Below, in pieces: positions 49,136 to 57,736 of a stretch of 64,000 nucleotides of DNA (position 1 is its first letter; every line of letters begins with the position of its first letter). Source of the stretch: Streptomyces litmocidini. GTDB lineage: Bacteria > Actinomycetota > Actinomycetes > Streptomycetales > Streptomycetaceae. The position numbers and the translations under genes are program-made. The stretch lies in contig NZ_BMTQ01000002.1 of assembly GCF_014649755.1 (NCBI RefSeq), positions 510,761 to 574,760 of the forward strand. Reading direction: 5' to 3'. The notes beneath the pieces are model-generated. The model made no database searches. It saw only the letters and a list, made by a program, of their open reading frames with translations, and was not told the DNA's origin.

Positions 49136-49594
49136 ATGGCCACCGTTGAACTCCGCTTCAGCGCTCAGCCGGAGCACGTCCGTACGGCCCGCCTGGTGGC
49201 GGCCGCGGTCGCGCGCCGGGCGGGTGTGGGCGAAGCGGCCCTCGACGAGGTGCGTCTCGCCGTGGGCGAGGCCTGTTCCCGTGCGGTCGGGCTGCACCGC
49301 AGCAACGACGTCGTGACCCCCATCCGGGTCGTCCTGACCGAGGAGGAGAAGACGTTCTCCATCGAGGTCGGCGACGAGGTGCCGGGTGCGGGGGTGGCGG
49401 CGGCCGATGCGGCCGGTGTCCCCGGCGCGCGGGACGCGGCCCCGGCCGAGGACTTCGACGACGCCGACGGCGAGGACGAGATGGGGCTCGCGGTGATCCG
49501 CGGGCTCGTCGACGACGTCGAGGTGAGTGCCGGCCAGGACGGCGGCACCATCCGGATGACGTGGCCGGTGAGCTCGGCGGACGTGCTGTCCTGA
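49136..49594 (+). CDS. Anti-sigma factor, GHKL ATPase/kinase type (BldG partner)
   Basis: 152 residues, start ATG at 49136, 15 bp after bldG. The RsbW/SpoIIAB-like histidine-kinase-type ATPase fold: 'RLVAAAVARRAGVGEAALDEVRLAVGEACSRAVG' contains the N-box (E-x3-A-x2-A-x2-N region, here with Arg/Ala at the usual Asn), and 'EDEMGLAVIRGLVDDVEVS' is the G-box region. An acidic Ala-rich insert ('AAADAAGVPGARDAAPAEDFDDADG', about 85-110) separates them. In S. coelicolor the product of the equivalent gene binds BldG. The atypical N-box leaves its kinase activity uncertain. A strong terminator follows. Confidence 0.9.
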   Translation: MATVELRFSAQPEHVRTARLVAAAVARRAGVGEAALDEVRLAVGEACSRAVGLHRSNDVVTPIRVVLTEEEKTFSIEVGDEVPGAGVAAADAAGVPGARDAAPAEDFDDADGEDEMGLAVIRGLVDDVEVSAGQDGGTIRMTWPVSSADVLS

Positions 49595-49633
49595 CCCGTA
49601 CGCGGGGTGGGACCTGACCCGCTGTATGTGCTG

Positions 49634-49668
49634 AGAGAAGAGGCCCTGCTCCGCAGGGTCTCTTCTCT
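49634..49668 (+). terminator. Terminator after the bldG operon
   Basis: AGAGAAGAGGCCCTGC (49634-49649) pairs with GCAGGGTCTCTTCTCT (49653-49668) apart from one G-T pair; loop TCC. A run TCTTGTGTTCTCTTGCGTTC follows, giving a partly U-rich tail. Confidence 0.92.
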
Positions 49669-49930
49669 TGTGTTCTCTTGCGTTCTCCTGTGTCGTTCTG
49701 TTGTCCCGGTGCCTCCCCGGCCCGCCCGTCCCGGTGCCCCCCCCGGCCCGCCCGTCCCGGTGTCTCCCCGGGCCGCCCGCGCCGTGTCTTCCCGGCCTCT
49801 GCGCCGGTGCCTTCCCCGCTCCTCTGCGGCGGTGTCTTCCGGGCCTCTGCGACGGCGTCCTTCCCGCCTTCCGCTCCGGGTGTCCTCGCCCACGAATTGG
49901 CGCATCCCCGTATGTACCGTCTTGTCTCCC
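49669..49930. repeat. Degenerate C-rich repeats between the bldG operon and hppA
   Basis: Imperfect copies of CCGGCCCGCCCGTCCCGGTG and of CTCTGCGxCGGTGxCTTCC fill the stretch from about 49705 to 49880. No gene is visible. The last ~50 bp hold the hppA promoter. Confidence 0.6.
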
Positions 49931-49936
49931 TATGAT
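49931..49936 (+). promoter_or_regulatory. -10 element TATGAT for a leaderless hppA transcript
   Basis: TATGAT, close to the consensus TATAAT, ends 8 nt (CCGTCCCC) before the ATG at 49945. There is no purine-rich ribosome-binding site. Confidence 0.65.
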
Positions 49937-49944
49937 CCGTCCCC

Positions 49945-52263
49945 ATGTACCCCACAACTCTCGCCGCGGCGGTGCTCACGAGCGGGAACCGGACGATCGT
50001 GGTCGTCGTCGCGGTCGTCGCCCTCGCCGCACTGGTCGTCGCGCGGCTCCTCGTCCGTCAGGTGCTCGCGGCGGGTGAGGGCACCGAGAGGATGAAGGAG
50101 ATCGCCGCCGCGGTGCAGGAGGGCGCCAACGCCTACCTCGCGCGGCAGCTGCGGACCCTCGCCGTCTTCGCGGCCGCCGTGTTCTTCCTGCTGATGCTGC
50201 TGCCGGCCGACAACTGGTCACAGCGGGCAGGACGTTCCCTGTTCTTCCTGGTCGGAGCGCTCTTCTCGGCGGTCACCGGCTACCTCGGCATGCGGCTCGC
50301 CGTACGGGCCAACGTGCGGGTGGCCGCCGCGGCCAGGGAGGCCACGCCGGCGCCGGGCGCACCCGAGAGGGACCTGAACGAGGTCGCGCACCGGGCCATG
50401 CGGATCGCGTTCCGTACCGGCGGGGTCGTCGGCATGTGCACGGTCGGCCTCGGGCTGCTCGGGGCCGCCTGCGTGGTCCTCGTCTACGCCGCCGACGCGC
50501 CCAAGGTCCTGGAGGGATTCGGACTCGGCGCGGCGCTCATCGCCATGTTCATGCGAGTGGGCGGCGGGATCTTCACCAAGGCCGCCGACGTCGGCGCCGA
50601 CCTCGTCGGCAAGGTCGAGCAGGGCATCCCGGAGGACGACCCGCGCAACGCCGCCACCATCGCCGACAACGTGGGCGACAACGTCGGCGACTGCGCCGGC
50701 ATGGCGGCCGACCTCTTCGAGTCGTACGCCGTCACCCTGGTCGCCGCGCTCATCCTCGGCAAGGCGGCCTTCGGCGACCACGGCCTCGCGTTCCCCCTGA
50801 TGGTGCCGGCGATCGGCGTGGTCACCGCCGTGATCGGCGTCCTCACGGTCTCCCCGCGCCGCGCCGACCGCGGCGGGATGAGCGCGATCAACCGCGGCTT
50901 CCTGGTCTCGGCGGTCATCTCGCTGGTGGGCGTCGCCGTCGTCTCCTTCGCCTACCTGCCGTCCTCGTACGCCGAGCTCGCAGGCGTCACCGAGCCCGGC
51001 ATCCACGACCACGGCGGCGATCCGCGGGTCCTCGCCCTGGTGGCGGTCGCCCTCGGCATCGTCCTCGCCGCGCTCATCCAGCAGCTCACCGGCTACTTCA
51101 CCGAGACGAGCCGGCGGCCGGTCAGGGACATCGGGAAGTCCTCCCTCACCGGTCCGGCGACCGTGGTCCTCGCGGGCGTGGCGCTCGGCATGGAGTCCGC
51201 CGTCTACACGGCCCTGCTGATCGGACTCACCGTCTACGGAGCCTTCCTGCTCGGCGGCGCCTCGATCATCCTGGCCCTGTTCGCGGTGGCCCTCGCCGGG
51301 ACGGGGCTGCTCACCACCGTCGGGGTCATCGTCGCCATGGACACCTTCGGCCCGGTCGCCGACAACGCCCAGGGCATCGCGGAGATGTCCGGGGACGTCA
51401 CGGGCGCGGGCGCGCAGGTCCTCACCGACCTCGACGCCGTCGGCAACACCACGAAGGCCATCACCAAGGGCATCGCCATCGCCACCGCCGTCCTGGCGGC
51501 CTCGGCGCTCTTCGGCTCGTACCGGGACGCCATCGCGACCTCGGTCGCCGACGTCGGGGAGTTCGGCGTGAAGGCCGGTGAGGTGACGCTCTCGATGGAC
51601 ATCTCGCAGCCCAACAACCTCTTCGGCCTGATCCTCGGCGCGGCGGTCGTCTTCCTCTTCTCGGGGCTCGCGATCAACGCGGTGTCCCGCTCGGCCGGTT
51701 CGGTCGTCTACGAGGTGCGGCGGCAGTTCCGCGAGCATCCCGGGATCATGGACTTCACCGAGAAGCCGGAGTACGGGCGGGTCGTCGACATCTGCACCAA
51801 GGACGCGCTGCGCGAACTCGCCACGCCCGGGCTGCTCGCCGTGATGGCCCCGATCGCGGTCGGCTTCGCGCTCGGGGTCGGCCCGCTCGGCGCGTACCTC
51901 GCGGGGGCGATCGGGACGGGCGCGCTGATGGCGGTCTTCCTCGCCAACTCCGGTGGCGCCTGGGACAACGCGAAGAAGCTGGTCGAGGACGGGAACCACG
52001 GCGGCAAGGGCAGTGAGGCGCACGAGGCGACCGTCATCGGGGACACGGTCGGAGATCCGTTCAAGGACACGGCGGGTCCGGCGATCAATCCGCTCCTGAA
52101 GGTGATGAACCTGGTCGCGCTGCTGATCGCCCCGGCGGTCGTGCGGTTCGGCTACGGCGGCGACGCGAGCGCCGGGCTGCGGGCGGCGGTCGCGGCGGTC
52201 GCGCTGCTCGTCGTGATCGGCGCGGTCCGGGCGTCCAAGAGGCGGACGGTGGAGATGTCCTGA
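49945..52263 (+). CDS. hppA: Membrane-bound H+-translocating pyrophosphatase
   Basis: 772 residues with about 16 membrane helices. Couples hydrolysis of pyrophosphate to proton export. The substrate site is 'GGGIFTKAADVGADLVGKVEQGIPEDDPRNAATIADNVGDNVGDCAGMAADLFESY' (about 206-262), with further signatures 'MDTFGPVADNAQGIAEMSG' and 'SGGAWDNAKKLVEDGNHGGKGSEAHEATVIGDTVGDPFKDTAGPAINPLLKVMN'. 'GNTTKAITKGIA' near 499-510 has Lys where K+-dependent enzymes have Ala, marking the K+-independent H+-pumping subfamily. Start ATG at 49945 with a TATGAT 8 nt before it suggests a leaderless mRNA. Corresponds to SCO3547. Confidence 0.96.
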   Translation: MYPTTLAAAVLTSGNRTIVVVVAVVALAALVVARLLVRQVLAAGEGTERMKEIAAAVQEGANAYLARQLRTLAVFAAAVFFLLMLLPADNWSQRAGRSLFFLVGALFSAVTGYLGMRLAVRANVRVAAAAREATPAPGAPERDLNEVAHRAMRIAFRTGGVVGMCTVGLGLLGAACVVLVYAADAPKVLEGFGLGAALIAMFMRVGGGIFTKAADVGADLVGKVEQGIPEDDPRNAATIADNVGDNVGDCAGMAADLFESYAVTLVAALILGKAAFGDHGLAFPLMVPAIGVVTAVIGVLTVSPRRADRGGMSAINRGFLVSAVISLVGVAVVSFAYLPSSYAELAGVTEPGIHDHGGDPRVLALVAVALGIVLAALIQQLTGYFTETSRRPVRDIGKSSLTGPATVVLAGVALGMESAVYTALLIGLTVYGAFLLGGASIILALFAVALAGTGLLTTVGVIVAMDTFGPVADNAQGIAEMSGDVTGAGAQVLTDLDAVGNTTKAITKGIAIATAVLAASALFGSYRDAIATSVADVGEFGVKAGEVTLSMDISQPNNLFGLILGAAVVFLFSGLAINAVSRSAGSVVYEVRRQFREHPGIMDFTEKPEYGRVVDICTKDALRELATPGLLAVMAPIAVGFALGVGPLGAYLAGAIGTGALMAVFLANSGGAWDNAKKLVEDGNHGGKGSEAHEATVIGDTVGDPFKDTAGPAINPLLKVMNLVALLIAPAVVRFGYGGDASAGLRAAVAAVALLVVIGAVRASKRRTVEMS

Positions 52264-52424
52264 CGTGGTGTCCGTCTCATTACCGGAGGTTTCCGGGGTG
52301 ATCGGGAGGCTCATCCCTTGGTTCAAAAGGTTGCAATACGGTACGAATCAGTCGTACGAAAAGTGGAAGTAGCCCGTTCGGCGTGTATGTTCCGGGGCCG
52401 AGAGCCTTGGAAGGGACCGATCCG

Positions 52425-53141
52425 TTGAACAAGAAGCTTGCGGCCGCACTGTCCGGCGGCGCGGTACTGGTGCTCGCGCTGACCGGTTGCAGCGAAGACG
52501 AGGGCGACAAGGTGGGTGACTGGGCGAAGACGTTCTGCGACCAGGCCAAGCCACAGATCCAGAAGCGGGCCGACGCCCACCAGATCATCATCTCGACCGC
52601 GGCCGACAGCAAGCCGGCCGAGATCCAGGCCGCCGACTCGAAGGCGTTCCAGGACATCGCGAACGCCGACCGGGCCCTCGCCAAGGCCGTCCAGGCCGCC
52701 GGAGCCCCGCCCGTCGAGAACGGCGAGAAGATCAAGCAGGACGCGATCAAGGAGCTCAACGACACCGCCGTGGCCTACGAGGGCCTCAAGAAGCAGGTCG
52801 ACGCGCTGGACCCGACGAACCAGCAGAAGTTCGCGGACGGTCTCCAGAGCGTCGCCGACGGCCTGACCAAGATCGAGAAGATGGACCAGAACGCCCTGTC
52901 CAAGCTGGAGGACGGCGAGCTGGGCCAGGCGATGGCCAAGCAGCCCGGCTGCCAGAAGCCCACGGCCTCGGTCCCGCCGAAGACCTCCGCCTCCCCGAAC
53001 GCCGGCGCCACCGCCGACGCCGCCGCCACCTCGGACTCCGACTCCGACTCCGAGTCCGACTCCGACTCGGACTCCACGAACCCGGCCAAGAAGGCGTCCG
53101 CCAAGCCGACCAAGAAGTCCACGACCGCCAAGAGCGAGTAG
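52425..53141 (+). CDS. Small lipoprotein with Ser-Asp repeat tail
   Basis: 238 residues from the TTG at 52425, with GGAAGGG about 9 nt upstream; this start gives a clean lipoprotein signal (LNKKLAAALSGGAVLVLALTGC, lipobox LTGC), while the ATG at 52383 would put extra residues ahead of it. The mature part is helical with one Cys pair ('WAKTFCDQAKPQIQKR' and 'KQPGCQKPT') likely joined by a disulfide. From about residue 200 it turns into alternating Ser/Asp/Glu (SDSDSDSESDSDSDS) and then Lys/Ser/Ala. It is probably anchored outside the membrane. The family was not recognised. Confidence 0.82.
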   Translation: MNKKLAAALSGGAVLVLALTGCSEDEGDKVGDWAKTFCDQAKPQIQKRADAHQIIISTAADSKPAEIQAADSKAFQDIANADRALAKAVQAAGAPPVENGEKIKQDAIKELNDTAVAYEGLKKQVDALDPTNQQKFADGLQSVADGLTKIEKMDQNALSKLEDGELGQAMAKQPGCQKPTASVPPKTSASPNAGATADAAATSDSDSDSESDSDSDSTNPAKKASAKPTKKSTTAKSE

Positions 53142-53159
53142 CGGAACCCGGGACCGGTC

Positions 53160-53203
53160 GGCCCGGCGCCCGCGGCGATCCGCCGCGCGCCGCCGGGTCG
53201 GCC
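53160..53203 (+). terminator. Hairpin after the lipoprotein gene
   Basis: GGCCCGGCG (53160-53168) and GCGGCG pair imperfectly with CGCCGC and CGCCGGG toward 53203, forming an interrupted GC-rich stem about 20 bp after the stop. Confidence 0.45.
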
Positions 53204-53238
53204 GCCCGGATGTCGGTGGCGGCCGTCACAATGGAGCG

Positions 53239-54804
53239 GTGAGTACGACCAGCCTGCCTCCCCGCCTCCCGGTGCCCGCGCACGCCCCCCGTCTGCGCGA
53301 GGCGCTGCTCGCCGCCGACTTCACCGCCGACGGACTGCTCGACCTGCTCGGCGCCCCGGCCTACGCGGCGCTCGCCCGCAGCGAGACCGTGCCCGCCCTC
53401 CGCGCCACCCGCGGCGACTCCCCGCTGGAGACCCTCGTCCGCCTCTTCCTGCTCCAGGAGCCCGTCACGGCCGACCGGGCCGCCGCCGCGCTCCCGCTGG
53501 AGGAGGCCCTCGACGACGGCTGGGTGGTCCGCGAGGACGGCACCGTGCTCGCCACGGTCGACGTCCGGCCGTACGGCGGCCCGGACGGCGAGGACTGGTT
53601 CATCGTCTCCGACCTGGGCTGCGCCGTCGGCGGCGCCGGAGGCAGCGGGAAGAACGGCCACCAGGCAGACGCGGCAGTCGTCCTCGGCGTCGGCGGCGCC
53701 TCCACCACCCTCGCCGGCATCACGGTCCGCACGCCGGTCTCCTCCGCGCTCGACCTCGGCACCGGATCCGGCATCCAGGCCCTGCACGCCGCCCAGCACG
53801 CCACCCTGGTCACCGCCACCGACCTCAACCCGCGCGCCCTGGACTTCACCCGGCTCACCCTCGCCCTCTCCGGGGCCCGGGAGGCCGAGCTGCGGACCGG
53901 CTCGCTCTTCGAACCCGTCGACGGCGACACGTACGACCTGATCGTCTCCAACCCGCCCTTCGTGATCTCCCCCGGCGCCGGCCTCACCTACCGGGACGGC
54001 GGGATGAGCGGCGACGACCTGTGCCGCACGCTCGTGCAGCAGGCCGGGGAGCGGCTCAACGACGGCGGATACGCCCAGTTCCTCGCCAACTGGCAGCACG
54101 TCGAGGGCGAGGAGTGGCAGGAGCGGCTGCGGTCCTGGGTGCCGCGCGGCTGCGACGCCTGGATCGTGCAGCGCGAGGTCCAGGACATCACCCAGTACAC
54201 GGAGCTGTGGCTGCGCGACAGCGGCGACCACCGCGGCGACCCGGACGCCTACCGGGCGGCGTACGACCGCTGGCTCGACGAGTTCGAGGCGAGCAAGACC
54301 CGCGCGGTCGGCTTCGGCTGGATCACGATCCGGCGCAACGAGGCCGTGCTCTCCGGCGCGGTCGAGCCCTCGATCGTCGTCGAGGAGTGGCCGCACCCCG
54401 TCGAGCAGCCCCTCGGCCCCACCGTCCGCGCCCACTTCGAGCGTCAGGACTACCTGCGCGGCCACGACGACGCCGCGCTCCTCGCCGACCGGTTCACGCT
54501 CGCGCCCGAGGTGGTGCAGGAGCAGGTCGGGCTGCCGGGCGCAGAGGACCCGGAGCACGTGGTCCTCCGGCAGAACCGCGGCATGCGCCGCGCCACCAAG
54601 GTCGACCACGTCGGCGCCGGGTTCGCCGGCGTGTGCGACGGCACGCTCAGCGCCGGCCGCATCCTCGACGCGATCGGACAGCTGATGGGCGAGGACCCCG
54701 TCATGTTGCGGGACCGCACCCCGCAGGCGATCCGGCTGCTCGTCGAGGAGGGCTTCCTGATCCCCGACTCCCTGCTGCCCGTGACCGAAGGGAGCGGTGC
54801 TTGA
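53239..54804 (+). CDS. Large class I methyltransferase with N-terminal helical domain
   Basis: 521 residues from the GTG at 53239. An N-terminal helical domain (about 1-110, 'LREALLAADFTADGLLDLLGAPAYAALARSE') probably recognises the substrate. It is followed by a PrmC/RlmG-like Rossmann domain: 'ALDLGTGSGIQALHAAQHATLVTATDLNPRALDF' (motif I) and 'DLIVSNPPFVIS' (NPPF motif of N-methyltransferases acting on nucleobases or glutamine). A C-terminal ~170-residue domain ends the protein. The layout matches the actinobacterial DUF7059/DUF7782 type, as best I recall. GGAGCG lies right before the GTG, and a CACAAT hexamer 6 nt before it could also give a leaderless start. The stop overlaps the next TTG start. 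Confidence 0.87.
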   Translation: MSTTSLPPRLPVPAHAPRLREALLAADFTADGLLDLLGAPAYAALARSETVPALRATRGDSPLETLVRLFLLQEPVTADRAAAALPLEEALDDGWVVREDGTVLATVDVRPYGGPDGEDWFIVSDLGCAVGGAGGSGKNGHQADAAVVLGVGGASTTLAGITVRTPVSSALDLGTGSGIQALHAAQHATLVTATDLNPRALDFTRLTLALSGAREAELRTGSLFEPVDGDTYDLIVSNPPFVISPGAGLTYRDGGMSGDDLCRTLVQQAGERLNDGGYAQFLANWQHVEGEEWQERLRSWVPRGCDAWIVQREVQDITQYTELWLRDSGDHRGDPDAYRAAYDRWLDEFEASKTRAVGFGWITIRRNEAVLSGAVEPSIVVEEWPHPVEQPLGPTVRAHFERQDYLRGHDDAALLADRFTLAPEVVQEQVGLPGAEDPEHVVLRQNRGMRRATKVDHVGAGFAGVCDGTLSAGRILDAIGQLMGEDPVMLRDRTPQAIRLLVEEGFLIPDSLLPVTEGSGA

Positions 54805-55805
54805 TACGGATCGAGCTGGACGAGGCCTCCCTCGGGGCGACCCGGATCGCGATCAGCCCGCTGCGCGACGCGTTCTGCTCGATGCACCTCGCGCAGCCCC
54901 ACCGGCACCCCTCCTGGCCCTACCAGGAGTGGGTCGGGCAGGCGCGCGAGGTGTGGCGCGAGGACGACCGGCTCCGCCCGCTGTGGGACCTGTTCGTCCG
55001 GGAGCGGCACGTGGTCTCCGACTTCCTGCTGCCCCGGCCCTTCGGCACGGTCCACGTCCACGAAGAGCTCGCCGCGCTGCGGGCCACCGACCCGGAGTTC
55101 GTCCGCGCCCAGGCGGCCGTCTGCTACCCCGGCATGACCGACGCGCCCTTCCTGCAGCCCTACCTGAAGGACCCGGAGGCCGCCTGCGCGGCGCTCGCCG
55201 ACGCGTACGCCGCCTACTGGGAGGGCGCGATCGAGCCGTACTGGCCGACGATGCGCCGGCTCGTCGAGGACGAAGTGCTCGTCCGGGCCAGGACGTTCGC
55301 GACGGAGGGCGTCGACGCGCTGTTCGCCGGCCTGGAGACACGGGCGCGCTGGCAGCCGCCCGTGCTCGAACTGACCAAGCACATCGACGCGGAGTACGCG
55401 CCCGGCGAGCGCCGCCTCGTCCTCGTGCCGCTGGTCTTCGCGGAGGGCTGCCGGCTCTACTCCACCGACGACCCCGAGGTCTTCGCGCTCAGCTTCCAGG
55501 CCCGGGGCGCCGCCGCCCTGCGCGAACCGGCCGAGCCCGTCGCCGAGGACCGGCTCGGGCTGATGCTCGGCCGGGGCCGGGCGGCGGTCCTGCGCGAACT
55601 GGGCGGCCCCCTGACCACCGCCGGGCTCGCCGACCGGCTCGGTCTCGCCCCCAGCACGGTCTCCGAGCACCTGTCGGTGCTCGCGGAGGCCGGTGTCGTG
55701 ACCCGCCACCGCGTCGGGCGCTCCGTGTACTACCAGCTGACGGACACGGGCCGTTCACTGCTCGCGCTGCTCGCGGGAGAGGACGTCCTCACCGCCGTGG
55801 CCTGA
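54801..55805 (+). CDS. ArsR-family regulator with N-terminal DUF5937
   Basis: 334 residues from the TTG at 54801 (LIRIELDEASLGATRIAISPL), overlapping the methyltransferase stop (TTGA) and preceded by GGGAGCGG. The N-terminal ~230 residues match the DUF5937 type, an all-helical domain whose 'R-IAISPL-DA' start is characteristic. The C-terminal winged helix is ArsR-like: 'LGRGRAAVLRELGGPLTTAGLADRLGLAPSTVSEHLSVLAEAGVVTRHRVGRSVYYQLTDTG'. No metal-binding Cys cluster is visible, so the signal is not arsenic-type metal. It sits just before a three-gene ABC-2 exporter whose own -10 lies 118-123 bp downstream of its stop, so it may control that exporter. Confidence 0.87.
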   Translation: MIRIELDEASLGATRIAISPLRDAFCSMHLAQPHRHPSWPYQEWVGQAREVWREDDRLRPLWDLFVRERHVVSDFLLPRPFGTVHVHEELAALRATDPEFVRAQAAVCYPGMTDAPFLQPYLKDPEAACAALADAYAAYWEGAIEPYWPTMRRLVEDEVLVRARTFATEGVDALFAGLETRARWQPPVLELTKHIDAEYAPGERRLVLVPLVFAEGCRLYSTDDPEVFALSFQARGAAALREPAEPVAEDRLGLMLGRGRAAVLRELGGPLTTAGLADRLGLAPSTVSEHLSVLAEAGVVTRHRVGRSVYYQLTDTGRSLLALLAGEDVLTAVA

Positions 55806-55922
55806 CGATCCGGGGTCGCGACCCGACGGCCGGACCCGCGAACCGGAGAGCCGGGCGGCCGGGGCCGCGGCCCGACGATTCGGGGCCCTCCGAATCGATG
55901 GCCCGGCCCTTCCGCCGGCCCC

Positions 55923-55928
55923 TACCGT
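55923..55928 (+). promoter_or_regulatory. -10 element TACCGT for a leaderless ABC exporter transcript
   Basis: TACCGT ends 7 nt (CCGGCGC) before the ATG at 55936, with no ribosome-binding site. Confidence 0.5.
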
Positions 55929-55935
55929 CCGGCGC

Positions 55936-56952
55936 ATGCTCGCAATCGAGGCGGACGCGCTGCGCCGCACCTACACCAGCCGGACCGGGTGGCCGAGGTC
56001 CCGGCGGACCGAGACCGAGGCCGTGCGCGGCGTCACCTTCGAGGTGGCGCCGGGGGAGCTCTTCGGCCTGCTCGGGCCCAACGGCGCCGGCAAGACCACC
56101 ACCATCAAGATGCTCAACACCCTGCTGCTGCCGACCTCCGGCACGGCCCGGGTGTTCGGCCACGACGTGGCCCGCGACCCCGTCGCCGTACGCCGCAGGA
56201 TCGGGTACGTCTTCGGCGGCGACCGCGGGCTGTACGACCGGCTCTCCGCCCTCGACAACCTCCGCTACTTCGCCGAGCTGTACGGAGTCCCGGCGCGCGA
56301 GCAGAAGCGGCGCATCGCCGAACTCCTCGACCTCGTCGGCCTGGCGGGCCGGGAGAAGGAACGCGTCGAGGGGTACTCGCGCGGCATGCGCCAGCGCCTC
56401 CACATCGCCCGCGGACTGCTCCACCACCCCGACGTCCTCTTCCTCGACGAACCGTCCATCGGCGTCGACCCCGTCGCCGCCCGCGACCTGCGCCGTACGG
56501 TCGCCGACCTGGCAGCCGCCGGCACCACGGTCCTCCTCACCACCCACTACATGGCCGAGGCCGACGAACTCTGCGACCGGATCGCCGTCATCGCGGGCGG
56601 CCGCATCCGCGCCCTCGGCGCCCCCGACAGCCTCAAGTCCCTCGTACGGGAACGGGACGTGCTGGAGATCGAGGCCTACGGCGTGGACGAGGAACGGCTC
56701 GACCGGGTACGGCACGTGCCGGGCGTGCGGGGCGTGTCGACGGAGGACCGGGGCGCCCTGCAGACGGTCACCGTGCAGACCGGACGCGGCGCCTCCGACC
56801 TGCACGGCCCCGTCCTCGCCGCACTCGACGGCGTACGGATCGGCAGGGTCACGACCCGCGAACCCTCCCTGGAGGACGCCTACATCGCGATCGTGGAGGA
56901 GACGGCCGGCCCCGGGGCCCTCGGGGCCGGAGCCGAGGAGACGGCCGTATGA
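55936..56952 (+). CDS. ABC-2 type exporter, ATP-binding subunit
   Basis: 338 residues. Walker A 'GLLGPNGAGKTTTIKML' (about 46-62), Q-loop replaced by 'GYVFGGDRGLYDRLSALDNL' (Gly-Gly where Gln is usual), ABC signature 'YSRGMRQRLHIARGLL', Walker B 'DVLFLDEPSIGVDPVAARDL' and the His switch 'TVLLTTHYMAEADELCDR'. The C-terminal ~90 residues are the accessory domain of the drug/lipid exporter (DrrA/NatA-like) class. It is co-translated with two permease genes (ATGA overlap with the first). The cargo is unknown. Confidence 0.92.
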   Translation: MLAIEADALRRTYTSRTGWPRSRRTETEAVRGVTFEVAPGELFGLLGPNGAGKTTTIKMLNTLLLPTSGTARVFGHDVARDPVAVRRRIGYVFGGDRGLYDRLSALDNLRYFAELYGVPAREQKRRIAELLDLVGLAGREKERVEGYSRGMRQRLHIARGLLHHPDVLFLDEPSIGVDPVAARDLRRTVADLAAAGTTVLLTTHYMAEADELCDRIAVIAGGRIRALGAPDSLKSLVRERDVLEIEAYGVDEERLDRVRHVPGVRGVSTEDRGALQTVTVQTGRGASDLHGPVLAALDGVRIGRVTTREPSLEDAYIAIVEETAGPGALGAGAEETAV

Positions 56953-57722
56953 GGCGCCTCCCCCGTCTGATCCTCGTCGGGGTGCGCACCCACGTCTCGT
57001 ACATGTCGCGCTCCCCGATCGAGATCACCTTCGCCGTCCTCGTCCCGCTCGTCCACGCCACCCTCGCCGTCCACCTGTTCCGCGCCGCCGGCGACCCGGA
57101 CCGGCTGCTCACCGCCTCCGTCGGGGCCGGGCTCATGGGCATCTGGGGCTCGGTCCTCTTCGGCTCGGGCGGCGCGGTGCAGAACCAGCGTTGGCTCGGC
57201 ACCCTGGAGACCCTGGTCGTCGCCCCCACGCCGCTCGCCCTCGTCCTCCTCCCCATCACCCTCGCGACCGCCGTCATCGGCACGTACGCGATGGGCGCGA
57301 CCGTCCTGTGGGGCGTGCTGCTCTTCGACGTGCCGCTCGACTTCGCGCACCCGCTGCTCTTCCTCGTCGCCGTCCCGGTGTGCGTCCTCGTCCTCGGCAT
57401 GACGGGGCTGCTGCTCGCCGCGACCTTCGTCCTGCTCCGCAACGCCAACGCCCTCGCCAACCCGCTCGACACCCCCGTCTGGCTGCTCTCCGGGCTGCTC
57501 GTGCCCATCACCGTGCTGCCCGTCTGGACCCGCCCGATCTCCTGGGCGCTGCCCACGACCTGGGGTGCGCGGGCCGTGCACGCGGCGACCTCCGGCGGGG
57601 ACGTGATCACGCCGATGCTCACCGCCGTCGCGCTCGGTTCCGGATACGCCCTCGCCGCCGTCCTCGTCCTCGGGCGCGTGGAGCGCCGGGCCCGCGCCGC
57701 CGCCACCCTCGCCCTCACCTGA
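56949..57722 (+). CDS. ABC-2 type exporter, permease subunit 1
   Basis: 257 residues. Six membrane helices are predicted: about 20-45, 55-75, 98-125, 133-160, 165-190 and 220-245. 'NQRWLGTLETLVVAPTPLALVLLP' is the cytoplasmic coupling helix typical of ABC-2 permeases, and 'LANPLDTPVWLLSGLLVPITVLPVWTRPISWALPTTWGARAVH' the conserved extracytoplasmic turn before the last helix. It is coupled to the ATPase gene by ATGA, with the second permease 15 bp downstream. Confidence 0.9.
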   Translation: MRRLPRLILVGVRTHVSYMSRSPIEITFAVLVPLVHATLAVHLFRAAGDPDRLLTASVGAGLMGIWGSVLFGSGGAVQNQRWLGTLETLVVAPTPLALVLLPITLATAVIGTYAMGATVLWGVLLFDVPLDFAHPLLFLVAVPVCVLVLGMTGLLLAATFVLLRNANALANPLDTPVWLLSGLLVPITVLPVWTRPISWALPTTWGARAVHAATSGGDVITPMLTAVALGSGYALAAVLVLGRVERRARAAATLALT

Positions 57723-57736
57723 AAGGCCACCGTCGG

